Shown here: one piece after another, positions 9,606 through 18,373 of the stretch
How the letters are laid out: the number at the start of each line of letters is the position of its first letter
How positions within the stretch are numbered: the stretch's first letter is position 1
Notes under the pieces: generated by a model
What the model was told of the DNA's origin: nothing
Databases searched by the model: none
The model's input: only the letters and a program-made list of their open reading frames with translations
Program-made: the position numbers and the translations under genes
From: Hahella sp.
Lineage (GTDB): Bacteria > Pseudomonadota > Gammaproteobacteria > Pseudomonadales > Oleiphilaceae
Length of the DNA: 32,290 bases
Direction of reading: 5' to 3'
NCBI GenBank assembly: GCA_028280065.1
Contig: JANQMN010000063.1
Coordinates: 1 to 32,290, forward strand

Positions 9606-10028
9606 ATGTTATGGGTGAAAGCATTTCATTTAATCGCGATGGTCTGCTGGTTCGCAGCCATCTTTTATTTGCCGCGATTGTTTGTTTACCACGCCATGAG
9701 CGAGGACGAGATCAGCTGCGAGCGCTTCAAAGTAATGGAGCGAAAGCTCTACCGCGGCATAATGACTCCATCGATGATTGCCACAATGGTCTTTGGGTTC
9801 TGGCTGCTTTCCTACAACTGGGCCGGCTACTTATCGCTCGGCTGGATGCATGCTAAATTGCTGCTTCTGGTGATGTTAGTGGCCTACCATTTTTATTGCG
9901 GATACTTGCTCCGAATATTTCGCGAAGACAGCAACACACGTTCCCATGTTTTTTACCGCTGGTTCAATGAAGTCCCGGTATTCTTGTTAATCGGAATTAT
10001 TATACTAGCGGTTGTTAAACCGTTTTAA
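9606..10028 (+). CDS. hemJ: Protoporphyrinogen IX oxidase, HemJ type
   Basis: HemJ oxidises protoporphyrinogen IX to protoporphyrin IX, the penultimate step of haem synthesis, in the inner membrane. The 140 residues form four hydrophobic helices. They carry the family's conserved His8 in the first helix and Lys84 in the third (HAKL). The ATG at 9606 follows a GGAGA site and gives the usual family length. It lies 40 bases after the CLC gene and 19 bases before hemL, so haem-pathway genes are grouped. Confidence 0.92.
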   Translation: MLWVKAFHLIAMVCWFAAIFYLPRLFVYHAMSEDEISCERFKVMERKLYRGIMTPSMIATMVFGFWLLSYNWAGYLSLGWMHAKLLLLVMLVAYHFYCGYLLRIFREDSNTRSHVFYRWFNEVPVFLLIGIIILAVVKPF

Positions 10029-10047
10029 CCTAATCGAAGGAATCCCA

Positions 10048-11328
10048 ATGCGCCAATCCGAAGCCCTATTTAACCGTGCCCAAGAACATATCCCCGGCGG
10101 AGTTAATTCTCCGGTTCGCGCTTTTAAGGGCGTCGGTGGATCGCCGGTATTTTTTACCCGCGGCGAAGGCGCTTACCTGTTCGACGAAGATGACAATAAG
10201 TACATCGATTATGTCGGCTCCTGGGGTCCGATGATTCTCGGACACAATAATCCGAAAGTACGGGCGGCCATCGCCGCGCAATTAGAACAAGGAGTCGGGT
10301 TTGGCGCTCCCACCCGCATCGAAGTGGAAATGGCGGAAAAAGTCTGCGAACTGATGCCCTCCCTGGAACTGGTTCGCATGGTCAACTCCGGTACCGAGGC
10401 CACGATGAGCGCCATCCGCCTAGCCCGGGGTTACACAGGAAGGGATAAAATCATTAAATTCGAAGGTTGTTACCATGGCCACGTCGACAGTCTTTTGGTA
10501 AAGGCAGGATCAGGAGCTTTGACTCTCGGCGTCCCCAGTTCGCCGGGGATTCCAGCCAGTGTCGCCGAACATACCATCACCCTGACTTTTAATGATATCG
10601 AACAGGTTAAACACTGCTTTCGCGAAGTCGGAGGGCAAATCGCCGCAGTCATTGTCGAGCCGGTTGCGGGCAATATGAACTGTATTCCCCCGATCCCCGG
10701 CTTTCTGGAAACCTTGCGGGAAGAGTGCGATGTGCATGGCGCAATCTTAGTATTCGATGAGGTAATGACCGGGTTTCGCGTGGCCTTGGGTGGCGCCCAG
10801 GGGTTCTATAACGTCAAGCCTGACCTGACGGCTTTCGGCAAGGTCATCGGCGGTGGATTGCCAGTCGGCGCGTTTGGCGGACGCAAGGATATCATGTCGC
10901 ATATCGCGCCGCTTGGGCCGGTATACCAAGCCGGCACGCTTTCCGGCAATCCGTTGGCGATGGTCAGCGGTTTGACACTATTAAATGAAATCAGCCAACC
11001 GGACTTTTTCAGCGAGTTAAACAAAAAGACCGCCCAACTCACCGATGGGTTAAAAGCGGCAGCCAGTAACCAGGGCATTCCTTTGGTCACCAATCAGGTG
11101 GGGGGCATGTTTGGCTTCTTCTTTACCGAGGATTCCAAGGTAACACGCTTTTCCCAAGTCATGAATTGCGACATCGAACGCTTTAAAAAGTTCTTTCATG
11201 GCATGCTGGAAAAGGGCGTCTATTTAGCGCCTTCGGCATTTGAGGCAGGCTTTATGTCCATGGCCCATAGCCAGGAAGATGTTGCAGCGACGATTGCGGC
11301 TTGCGACCAGGTTTTCGCAACACTCTAA
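10048..11328 (+). CDS. hemL: Glutamate-1-semialdehyde 2,1-aminomutase
   Basis: HemL converts glutamate-1-semialdehyde to 5-aminolevulinate, the precursor of all tetrapyrroles. The 426-residue protein is a class III PLP aminotransferase. The PLP lysine is Lys265 in [10 protein letters not shown], with the cofactor-binding DEVMTGFR just upstream and NSGTEA near residue 113. The ATG at 10048 has an AAGGA site. The longer frame upstream overlaps the end of hemJ and lacks such a site. Likely cotranscribed with hemJ. Confidence 0.97.
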   Translation: MRQSEALFNRAQEHIPGGVNSPVRAFKGVGGSPVFFTRGEGAYLFDEDDNKYIDYVGSWGPMILGHNNPKVRAAIAAQLEQGVGFGAPTRIEVEMAEKVCELMPSLELVRMVNSGTEATMSAIRLARGYTGRDKIIKFEGCYHGHVDSLLVKAGSGALTLGVPSSPGIPASVAEHTITLTFNDIEQVKHCFREVGGQIAAVIVEPVAGNMNCIPPIPGFLETLREECDVHGAILVFDEVMTGFRVALGGAQGFYNVKPDLTAFGKVIGGGLPVGAFGGRKDIMSHIAPLGPVYQAGTLSGNPLAMVSGLTLLNEISQPDFFSELNKKTAQLTDGLKAAASNQGIPLVTNQVGGMFGFFFTEDSKVTRFSQVMNCDIERFKKFFHGMLEKGVYLAPSAFEAGFMSMAHSQEDVAATIAACDQVFATL

Positions 11329-11365
11329 GTGGGGCAACATTCCAACTAATAGGTTGATGAACTAA

Positions 11366-11390
11366 GACCACCCGCAAAGCACAGGTGGTC
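11366..11390 (+). terminator. Stem-loop downstream of hemL
   Basis: A perfect 7-bp stem GACCACC/GGTGGTC encloses an 11-base loop, 38 bases after the hemL stop. There is no T-run after it, so it is only a weak candidate terminator or a 3'-end protecting hairpin. The stretch from here to the efflux gene holds little else, apart from a 10-base palindrome GCTACGTAGC at 11533-11542. Confidence 0.35.
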
Positions 11391-11598
11391 ATTAGCAATG
11401 CAAAGCAGGTGACGCTCTAGGCCATCTGTCACTCAATCAACACAACTCCCTAATTAAGTTTTATCCATAACACGCAATCCAGCCAAGCAAATCTCCTTGA
11501 TAAAGGTTTTCCCAGGATCTGATGTTCTATAAGCTACGTAGCATATAACTGCATTTCAGACTGGCTTTCCAGCCATGGTTAACTTTCAGGTCATACCC

Positions 11599-12693
11599 AT
11601 GTTCTTCCCGGCTCAATCCAATTATCTCAAGGTCTTGATTACCACGGTGGCCTTGTTGTTCAACGCCGACACGATTGCCCGGGAACGTCCGCCAACCGGT
11701 GTGATCGCGGCACCGGTGAAGATAATGGCACTGTCTGACAAGGTTGAAGCACTGGGCACGGTCATCGCCAATGAGGCGGTCACGGTGAGCCCCAAAATTA
11801 CCGAAAAGATTGTCAGCATTCACTTCGTGGATGGCCAACGGGTTCAGCGGGGCGACTTGCTGGTCCAACTCGATGATCGCGAAGAACAGGCCAACCTGCG
11901 TTCCGAGCAGGCGGTCCTGGATGAACGACGCAGTGCGTATAAACGCGCCAGAGAACTGTTTGATCGAAAGGTCGGCAGCGAAGCAGATCTCGATGCCGCC
12001 CAAGCGCGGGTAAGGCAAACCGAATCGGATATCGAAGCCATTCGTACCCGCATTTCCGCCCACCAGATTCACGCGCCGTTTGCCGGTATCGTCGGCTTGC
12101 GCCAAGTGAGCGAAGGAGCGCTGGTGGAATCCGACGATGTGCTGACAACGCTGGACGACCTGAACCAGGTGAAAGTGGATTTTTCCGTGCCTGTGGTGTA
12201 CTTGAGCCAACTCAGCCCCGGCTTGGTGGTGGAAGGCAATACCAGCGCTTACCCGAAGCAAACCTTCAGCGGAAAACTCCAGAGTCTTTCTTCGCGGGTC
12301 GATCCGGTCACTCGAACGGTCACAGCCCGCGCCAAGTTCGACAATCAGGATAACCGGCTGCTACCGGGCATGCTGCTGCAGCTAAACCTGCAAACCCGTC
12401 CCCGCCAGGCATTGGTCGTGCCGGAAAGCGCCGTCTTTGCAGTGGGTAGAACCCATTATCTGTATCGCATTGGCGAGGATCAAAAAGTTTCAAGACAAGA
12501 AGTATTGGTCGGCACCAGACATCAGGGCATGACGGAGATACTCGATGGCGCAGAGGTCGATGCGCTGGTTGTGAGCCATGGGGTCTTAAAAGTGCGTGAT
12601 GGGGCCGCTGTCAACGTTATCGCGGTCGATCAGGGTGATCTCGATGTCGCCCAGCTGTTAAGGCAATCAACCGAAGCGGAAGCCACACCATGA
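11599..12693 (+). CDS. RND efflux periplasmic adaptor (membrane fusion protein)
   Basis: This protein links an inner-membrane RND pump to an outer-membrane channel. From the ATG at 11599 it has 364 residues: a signal-like hydrophobic stretch (about 8-25), a biotinyl-lipoyl half-motif (GTVIANEAVTVSP), an alpha-hairpin (about 95-150) and HAPFAGIVGLRQVSEGALV closing the lipoyl domain. Beta-barrel and membrane-proximal domains follow. An ATG at 11575 is an alternative with no better ribosome site. The stop overlaps the pump's start in an ATGA, a sign of coupled translation. No outer-membrane factor gene is nearby. Confidence 0.9.
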   Translation: MFFPAQSNYLKVLITTVALLFNADTIARERPPTGVIAAPVKIMALSDKVEALGTVIANEAVTVSPKITEKIVSIHFVDGQRVQRGDLLVQLDDREEQANLRSEQAVLDERRSAYKRARELFDRKVGSEADLDAAQARVRQTESDIEAIRTRISAHQIHAPFAGIVGLRQVSEGALVESDDVLTTLDDLNQVKVDFSVPVVYLSQLSPGLVVEGNTSAYPKQTFSGKLQSLSSRVDPVTRTVTARAKFDNQDNRLLPGMLLQLNLQTRPRQALVVPESAVFAVGRTHYLYRIGEDQKVSRQEVLVGTRHQGMTEILDGAEVDALVVSHGVLKVRDGAAVNVIAVDQGDLDVAQLLRQSTEAEATP

Positions 12694-15600
12694 TTCTCTC
12701 TGACCTATCCGTAAAACGCCCGGTATTCGCCTCGGTTATCGGCTTGTTGCTGATCGCCTTCGGCTATTTGAGTTTCGAGCGTCTGCCGCTACGGGAATAT
12801 CCTGCCATCGACCCGCCGGTGGTCAGCATCACCACCGACTATCCCGGTGCCGCCGCCAATATCGTGGAAACCCGCATCACCCAGGTGATAGAAGAACGGA
12901 TTTCCGGCGTCGAGGGCATCCGGACAATCTCCTCCCAATCCAGCAACGGCAGATCCAGGATCACTGTCGAATTCGGCATAGGACGTGACATTGACGCGGC
13001 CACCAACGATATCCGGGACCGGGTGTCGCGCATCGTCGATAACCTCCCGGCGGAAGCCGACCCTCCGGACATTGCCAAAGAAGACAGCAGCGACGACGTG
13101 GTGCTTTGGCTCAACCTGTCTTCGGACCGGATGAATGTCCCTGAGTTAACCGACTATGCCCGGCGCTACTTGGTGGATCGTTTTTCGGTGCTGGACGGCG
13201 TTGCCAGAGTCAGAGTCGGCGGCGGCAAAGTGTACGCAATGCGGATTTGGCTGGATCGCAATGCCCTCGCGGCCCGTGGCTTCACCGTGGCGGATATCGA
13301 ACAGGCGTTACGCGCGGAAAACCTGGAAACCCCGGCGGGAAGTATCGAATCACAGGACGTCCAATTCACCGTTCGGACTGAACGTAATTTCCACACGGCG
13401 GAGGATTTCCGGCAGTTGGTAATCGGTGCCGGCAGCGACGGTTATCTGGTGCGGCTTGGTGACGTGGCCCGCGTTGAACTGGGCTCTACGGAAGACCGGG
13501 GCTTTTTCCGGGGCAATGGCGAAAGCATGGTCGGTATCGGGATTACCAAGCAATCCACGGCCAATGTACTTGACGTCGCGAAAGCCGCTAAGAAACAAGC
13601 GCTGCGCTTAAATCCCACGCTGCCCGAAGGAATGAGATTGAATGAGAGTTACGACTCCTCGGTGTTTGTCGAAGGCGCGATTAATGAAGTGGTGAAAACC
13701 CTGTTTATCGCCATTTGCCTGGTCATTTTGGTAATCCTGGTATTCCTGCGGAGCATTCGGGCAACGCTGGTTCCGGCAGTCACGGTTCCCATCTCGCTGA
13801 TCGCCTCTTTTTGTGCCATCTACGCATTTGGTTTCACCATTAACATGTTTACCCTGTTGGCCTTGGTGTTGGCGATCGGTTTAGTCGTGGACGACGCGAT
13901 TGTGGTACTGGAGAATATCGACCGCAGGATGCACGAGCACGGCGAAACCCGCCTGGTGGCAGCATTTCGGGGCAGCCGGCAAATTGCTTTTGCGGTGGTG
14001 GCCACCACCATGGTATTAGTCGCCGTGTTTGTACCCATTGCTTTCTTGCAAGGCGATATCGGCCGTCTGTTTTCAGAGTTCGCTTTAACATTGGCCGCAG
14101 CCGTGTCAATCTCCAGCCTCGTCGCATTAACCGTTTCGCCGGCGTTGGCGTCGAAAATTCTGCCGCCTGTAAAGCGCTCCTCGCAGTCCGTGGAAACCAG
14201 CCATTTCTTCCAGGGAATGCAAAACATCTATGGCAAGATTTTGCAGTCGTGTCTCAAAGTACGCTGGTTATTCCTCTTGCTGCTAGTCGGCATCGCCGTC
14301 GGCGCTGCCTGGCTTTATCAGGAACTACCCCAGGAATACGCGCCGAAAGAAGACCGCGGCGCTTTTTTCGTCATCATCAAGGGACCGGAGGGCGCGACTT
14401 ACAACTACATGCTGGATTACATGAACGAAATCGAGCAGCGCCTGCTGACCCTGGTAGACAGTGGCGATGCCCGCCGGGTACTGGTTCGTGCGCCTAGAGG
14501 TTGGGGAAATATCGAGGATTTTAACGGCGGCTTTGCCATTATTGTATTGAATCCCTGGGAAACCCGGCGCAGCGCTTTTGAAATCATGGGGCAGGTGCGT
14601 TCCTCCCTGGCAGATCTGCCCGGCGTCAGAGCTTTCCCGGTAATGCGCCAGGGTTTCGGTGGCGGTATCCAGAAACCGGTGCAATATGTCCTGGGCGGAG
14701 GCACTTATCAGGAGCTGGCCGAATGGCGGGATATCCTGCAACGTGAAATTGCCGAGAACAATCCGGGCCTGGAAGGAATCGATTTCGACTATGAAGAAAC
14801 CCGTCCCTTCTTATCCATCCGAACTGATTATAACCGAGCTGCGGATTTAGGCGTCCGTGTCGCCGATATCGGCCGCACGCTGGAAACCATGCTGGGTTCC
14901 AGAATCGTGACGACCTACCTGGACGAAGGCCAGGAATACGATGTGATTTTGGAAGGGGAGCGGGATTTCCAGCGGACGCCCGCCAGTATTGAAAATATCT
15001 ATGTGCGTTCTGACCGAACCGGCCAGCTGATTCCACTCTCCAATCTGGTGACCATTACCGAGTATGCCGACTCCGCTTCCTTGAACCGCTTCAACCGTTT
15101 GCGTTCCATTACCCTGGAAGCGAACCTGGCGGAAGGGCTCGACCTTGGTGATGCACTCGCCTACCTGAATGACCTGGTCGATCAACATCTGCCGGAATAT
15201 GCGCAAGTGGATTATAAAGGCCAGTCCGCGGACTTCCTGGAGGCAGGTACTGCGGTGCAGGTTACCCTGTTGCTGGGCATATTAATCGTCTTTCTGGTTC
15301 TGGCGGCACAGTTTGAAAGTTATGTACACCCACTGGTCATTATGCTGACCGTGCCGCTGGCAGTGGCGGGCGGCATGCTGGGGCTATATCTGACCGACCA
15401 ATCCTTGAACCTTTATACCCAAATCGGCCTGATTATGCTGGTCGGACTGGCGGCAAAGAACGGCATTTTAATTGTCGAATTCAGCAACCAATTGCGAGAT
15501 CAGGGCCTGACGTTCGACAATGCCCTGGTCGAAGCATCCGTGGCACGCCTACGCCCGATATTGATGACCGCCGTCACTACGGTTGCCGGGGCGGTTCCGT

Positions 15601-15818
15601 TGATGTTATCCGACGGTCCGGGGTCGGAAACACGCTCCGTCATAGCCATTGTGATATTGTGGGGCGTCTCGGCGGCGACACTCTTCACCATCTTCGTAGT
15701 ACCCGTCGCGTACAGTCTGCTGGCAAGAAAAACCAGTTCGCCTAAAGCCGTCAGCCAAAAATTGGAAAATGAATTATTACTTCATGAAGACCGGGCTCTG
15801 GAACATCGCGCCGGGTAG
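12690..15818 (+). CDS. RND multidrug efflux pump, HAE1 family
   Basis: This is a proton-driven inner-membrane transporter of 1042 residues, the usual size of AcrB/MexF relatives, with 12 expected membrane helices and two large periplasmic loops. The proton-relay residues are present: the Asp-Asp pair in AIGLVVDDAIVVLENIDR (helix 4) and the lysine in GLAAKNGILIVEF (helix 10). It overlaps the adaptor gene by 4 bases. Substrates cannot be told from sequence. No TetR or LysR regulator is adjacent. Confidence 0.94.
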   Translation: MILSDLSVKRPVFASVIGLLLIAFGYLSFERLPLREYPAIDPPVVSITTDYPGAAANIVETRITQVIEERISGVEGIRTISSQSSNGRSRITVEFGIGRDIDAATNDIRDRVSRIVDNLPAEADPPDIAKEDSSDDVVLWLNLSSDRMNVPELTDYARRYLVDRFSVLDGVARVRVGGGKVYAMRIWLDRNALAARGFTVADIEQALRAENLETPAGSIESQDVQFTVRTERNFHTAEDFRQLVIGAGSDGYLVRLGDVARVELGSTEDRGFFRGNGESMVGIGITKQSTANVLDVAKAAKKQALRLNPTLPEGMRLNESYDSSVFVEGAINEVVKTLFIAICLVILVILVFLRSIRATLVPAVTVPISLIASFCAIYAFGFTINMFTLLALVLAIGLVVDDAIVVLENIDRRMHEHGETRLVAAFRGSRQIAFAVVATTMVLVAVFVPIAFLQGDIGRLFSEFALTLAAAVSISSLVALTVSPALASKILPPVKRSSQSVETSHFFQGMQNIYGKILQSCLKVRWLFLLLLVGIAVGAAWLYQELPQEYAPKEDRGAFFVIIKGPEGATYNYMLDYMNEIEQRLLTLVDSGDARRVLVRAPRGWGNIEDFNGGFAIIVLNPWETRRSAFEIMGQVRSSLADLPGVRAFPVMRQGFGGGIQKPVQYVLGGGTYQELAEWRDILQREIAENNPGLEGIDFDYEETRPFLSIRTDYNRAADLGVRVADIGRTLETMLGSRIVTTYLDEGQEYDVILEGERDFQRTPASIENIYVRSDRTGQLIPLSNLVTITEYADSASLNRFNRLRSITLEANLAEGLDLGDALAYLNDLVDQHLPEYAQVDYKGQSADFLEAGTAVQVTLLLGILIVFLVLAAQFESYVHPLVIMLTVPLAVAGGMLGLYLTDQSLNLYTQIGLIMLVGLAAKNGILIVEFSNQLRDQGLTFDNALVEASVARLRPILMTAVTTVAGAVPLMLSDGPGSETRSVIAIVILWGVSAATLFTIFVVPVAYSLLARKTSSPKAVSQKLENELLLHEDRALEHRAG

Positions 15819-16002
15819 GAAATTGCCATATCTATAATTTGGAAGTTCTTAGTTCCGATTTGAGCAATAGTAAAAAAGGGATAAACCTTTTCATCTATAG
15901 TTTGAGACCTATCCGACATTCAGAAAGGTGCAATATTGTTTTTTTAAGTAACTGCCCATAAGCTTCGGACCTCTGCTCACTATCCGGTACTACGAGGCCC
16001 GT

Positions 16003-16497
16003 ATGCAAATAAGAGGTCGGCACGCATTTCCTTTCTCCGCACAAACGGTGTTCTCCACCTATGGCGACCCGAAACACCTGCAAGCGAAACACCAGTTTCT
16101 AGGTGCACGCAATATAGAACTCGCTGAATGCGCGTTAACCGATACCAGCCTCGATACCCGGTTGTTACGAGAAATGCCGGTCGAAGCCCCGGCGATGCTA
16201 AAAAAATTCATTGCCGATTGGAACCAAATAACCCAAGTCGAACACTGGACCGGCGATTCCACATCTGGCTACCGTGGCACCTTAGAAGTCGTGATCGACT
16301 CCGTACCGGTGTCCATCGAAGGCACCATCTCTCTGCAACCCGAAGACGACGGCTGCATTCAGGAGTCGGTCTTGAACTTCTCCTGTAAGATTCCCCTGGT
16401 CGGGAAAAAACTGGCCGAGTTCGTCGCCGGAAAATCCAAAGAATCCATGGATAGTGATTTTGCTTTTACCTTGGATTATTTGAAAGGGTCAGTTTGA
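16003..16497 (+). CDS. DUF2505-like protein (START/SRPBCC-type fold expected)
   Basis: The 164-residue soluble protein begins with MQIRGRHAFPFSAQTVFSTYGDPKHLQAK, the pattern seen at the start of SRPBCC-like lipid-binding domains and the DUF2505 family. It alternates strands with a long C-terminal helix (AEFVAGKSKESMDSDFAFTLDYL). No signal peptide or membrane segment is seen. A GAGG site stands 5 bases ahead of the ATG. It is 184 bases after the RND gene and not obviously in its operon. Function unknown; binding of a hydrophobic ligand is only a family expectation. Confidence 0.7.
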   Translation: MQIRGRHAFPFSAQTVFSTYGDPKHLQAKHQFLGARNIELAECALTDTSLDTRLLREMPVEAPAMLKKFIADWNQITQVEHWTGDSTSGYRGTLEVVIDSVPVSIEGTISLQPEDDGCIQESVLNFSCKIPLVGKKLAEFVAGKSKESMDSDFAFTLDYLKGSV

Positions 16498-16670
16498 TTT
16501 GCCATGTTCTAATGATAGATACAATTTTTAAGTATTCTTCATCTATGGCCGACAGTTTGCCTATACTCATGTCGTTACTCTTCAGAAAGGCGAAGTTTTC
16601 ATGCTGTCTCACTTCGACCTTTCACAGCTATTCCTGAAACAACAAGAATCCTTGATGTTTATGCCGACCC

Positions 16671-17852
16671 ATGATTAAAACAAAACCAAAACTCTTTATT
16701 AATCAACCATCTGTAACAAAGACTGGCGAAGAAGAGTCGGAGATCGAAAAATGGGCCGAACGCCATTTGGTGGAAATACTCTATTCAAGTGCGCATCAAG
16801 TCCTCTTAGGCTCCATTCTGACATTGCTTATCGTTGCTTCAATTCTTTCTACAAAATATTCTCTGATCGGAATTTCACTTTTATTTTCGGTCGGGATCGG
16901 TGTTGCGATATGTCGCTATACCTTAAGTTACACTTTCGAACTTGCACCAGAAAAGTATTCTTCCAGAACATGGCTTAACTTATGGCGCGCCACTACCTTC
17001 GTGTCGGGATTGGTGTATGCCGGGTATGTATTCTTCTATTTGGATAGCGATCCAACTTTTCAAATACTAATTATCTGCGCGGTTGTAGGTACTATGGCAG
17101 CAACGACCTCTGCCTATGCCAGCGATCTGCTTACGTGCAGGCTGTTTATGTATCCTCCTGCGACTATCATGCTAGCGCATTTCATCTCAGCTGAAGGGAG
17201 TTCTTATCTAGCTATGAGCTCACTTTTCACATTTTTTTTGGTGATATTTCTTCACTCATCTTGGCAAATAAACCGGGTTATTGTCGAAAATATTAAGCTC
17301 ACCTACTCCCTGCAATATCGAGCAACACACGATTCTCTCGTGGGAATGTTGAATAGAGACGAATTTGAAAAGATCTTCAAGCAAAGGCAAGCCTTAGGAC
17401 GCCAATCCCATGCGCTGGTATTTATTGATTTGGATAATTTCAAGTCTTTAAACGATACTCTGGGACATCAGAAAGGCGACGAAATGTTGAAACAGGTAGG
17501 ACAAATTATCAAAAGGTCTGTTCGCAAAGAAGATGCAGCTGCTCGATTGGGTGGAGATGAGTTCGTAGTGTTGCTATCCCCATGCACAAAAAGCGACAGC
17601 TTACGCGTTGCGAATCACATCCTCGATAGTCTTCAAAAAAGTCAACTATCTCTAGCTGAAGGAGTACCTCGTGTCGGTGCAAGCATAGGAATAAGTTATA
17701 GCGAAAGCGGTTTGGAACACTTTGAAGAACTAATGCGGGCAGCTGATCAAGCTTGTTATGAAGCAAAACGTACTGGGAAAGGTAGAATTTGTGTTCGAGA
17801 TGCCGGTGTAGCTGTGGAAAGCTCTAATGTACTCACTTCTATTCGCAGTTAG
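16671..17852 (+). CDS. Membrane diguanylate cyclase (GGDEF)
   Basis: The 393-residue protein has about six membrane helices (residues 35-205) followed by a GGDEF domain (about 215-380). The active-site GGDEF is intact in AARLGGDEFVVL. An RxxD inhibitory site (RKED) lies five residues ahead of it, so synthesis of cyclic di-GMP is expected to be product-inhibited. No EAL domain is present. The membrane part is not a recognised MASE class, so its signal is unknown. The ribosome site is poor. It stands alone, followed by a 520-base gene-poor stretch. Confidence 0.92.
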   Translation: MIKTKPKLFINQPSVTKTGEEESEIEKWAERHLVEILYSSAHQVLLGSILTLLIVASILSTKYSLIGISLLFSVGIGVAICRYTLSYTFELAPEKYSSRTWLNLWRATTFVSGLVYAGYVFFYLDSDPTFQILIICAVVGTMAATTSAYASDLLTCRLFMYPPATIMLAHFISAEGSSYLAMSSLFTFFLVIFLHSSWQINRVIVENIKLTYSLQYRATHDSLVGMLNRDEFEKIFKQRQALGRQSHALVFIDLDNFKSLNDTLGHQKGDEMLKQVGQIIKRSVRKEDAAARLGGDEFVVLLSPCTKSDSLRVANHILDSLQKSQLSLAEGVPRVGASIGISYSESGLEHFEELMRAADQACYEAKRTGKGRICVRDAGVAVESSNVLTSIRS

Positions 17853-17891
17853 TTTGTTCAGAGCAAGGTGAACAAAAATGATACATAACGA

Positions 17892-18044
17892 ATGGATTCG
17901 TAATCTACTGAAGAAGCAGCCCGTAAGCATCGGGCAGACCTAAAGAATCCTCCTTTCACTTCAGATGCTTACCTGGACTGCCTTCTCAAACAACAATTAC
18001 CCCAATGCGCATCACGATTACGTGAACTGAAGTATTTGATTTAA
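17892..18044 (+). pseudogene. Possible small broken reading frame
   Basis: Read from the ATG at 17892, the frame gives a protein-like 50-codon sequence (ending LRELKYLI) but codon 4 is a TAA stop. Past that stop the frame stays open for 46 codons with plausible composition (STEEAARKHRADLKNPPF and onward). It could be a decayed small gene, or a short protein starting inside. I do not recognise the family, and chance cannot be excluded. Confidence 0.25.
18012..18025. promoter_or_regulatory. Palindrome, candidate activator site
   Basis: TCACG-N4-CGTGA is a perfect 5+4+5 palindrome about 200 bases upstream of the -24/-12 promoter. That is the usual distance for an enhancer-binding activator of sigma-54. 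The binding protein is unknown. Confidence 0.3.
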
Positions 18045-18152
18045 CTGGTTACGATCACTGATTCATAATGCCTCACGCTTACAGGCTTATCAACCTAGAT
18101 CCAACCTGATCAAATAGGATATTCCTAATTTATGAAACAAACCGCCAAACCA

Positions 18153-18165
18153 AATCAAAAACGTA
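18153..18165 (+). promoter_or_regulatory. IHF-like site
   Basis: AATCAAAAACGTA matches the consensus WATCAANNNNTTR at all but one defined position. It lies between the candidate activator palindrome and the sigma-54 promoter, where IHF would bend DNA. Such matches occur by chance in AT-rich DNA. Confidence 0.3.
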
Positions 18166-18219
18166 ATTAACTCCAATTAAATTAATAGCATAGCTGAGTT
18201 TTCAACATATCCCCCAGCC

Positions 18220-18235
18220 TGGCACACCCCATGCA
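18220..18235 (+). promoter_or_regulatory. Sigma-54 (-24/-12) promoter of the Ro60-like gene
   Basis: TGGCACACCCCATGCA has the invariant GG (18221-18222) and GC (18233-18234) exactly 10 bases apart. TGGCAC is perfect, and the -12 box ATGCA differs from TTGCW by one base. Transcription would start near 18246, leaving a leader of about 128 bases before the GTG start. Sigma-54 promoters need an AAA+ activator, and none is encoded in this window. Confidence 0.65.
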
Positions 18236-18259
18236 ATATCGCCCTCAATGAACGTGGCG

Positions 18260-18343
18260 CGGGACTTCAGAGCAATTTCCGCATTTGTCTTCGAAACAAA
18301 AGAGCCTTATTGCTCTCCTCTTTCCCCGGTACGTTCAGTCCCG
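18260..18343 (+). ncRNA. Predicted structured leader RNA, possibly Y-RNA-like
   Basis: Three nested helices can form: CGGGACT (18260-18266) with AGTCCCG (18337-18343), AGAGCAAT (18269-18276) with ATTGCTCT (18309-18316), and TTTGT (18284-18288) with ACAAA (18296-18300). The outer two are perfect at 7 and 8 bp. The 5' strands of the outer helices are only 2 bases apart, while the 3' strands are separated by 20, an asymmetric internal loop. It begins about 14 bases after the expected sigma-54 start and ends 30 bases before the Ro60-like gene. Ro60 proteins bind Y RNAs with long end-pairing stems, so this could be the ligand or a control element. No tRNA-like T-loop is seen. Confidence 0.4.
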
Positions 18344-18373
18344 ATAAATTTGCGTTAACACTGAGAGGCTGAA

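Larger units (their letters stand above)
17853..18219 (+). other. Gene-poor stretch upstream of the Ro60-like locus
   Basis: No intact gene is seen. It holds a broken small reading frame (17892-18044), a 21-codon frame with an AAGGTG site (17878-17943) in another register, an inverted repeat GTAAGCATC/GATGCTTAC (17923-17931 and 17964-17972), and a TCACG-N4-CGTGA palindrome (18012-18025). An IHF-like sequence lies at 18153-18165. The 3' part is AT-rich, as expected ahead of a sigma-54 promoter. Confidence 0.5.

Noticed and set aside
11527-12261. 244-codon minus-strand frame opposite the RND adaptor
   Set aside because: It mirrors the codon pattern of a conserved plus-strand gene and has no independent signals.
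17919-17935. GCCCG-N7-CGGGC hairpin as a terminator of the diguanylate cyclase gene
   Set aside because: Only 5 bp, no T-run follows, and it overlaps a broken reading frame and another inverted repeat.
18301-18323. AGAGC/GCTCT stem followed by a pyrimidine stretch as an attenuator
   Set aside because: Short stem, the T-run is broken by C, and the longer perfect AGAGCAAT/ATTGCTCT pairing competes for the same bases.
18331-18345. A tRNA-like T-arm in the leader (GTTCAGTCC), as in tRNA-mimic modules of YrlA RNAs
   Set aside because: The loop is one base short of GTTCRANTC and lacks the conserved A58; no matching acceptor or D-arm is seen.
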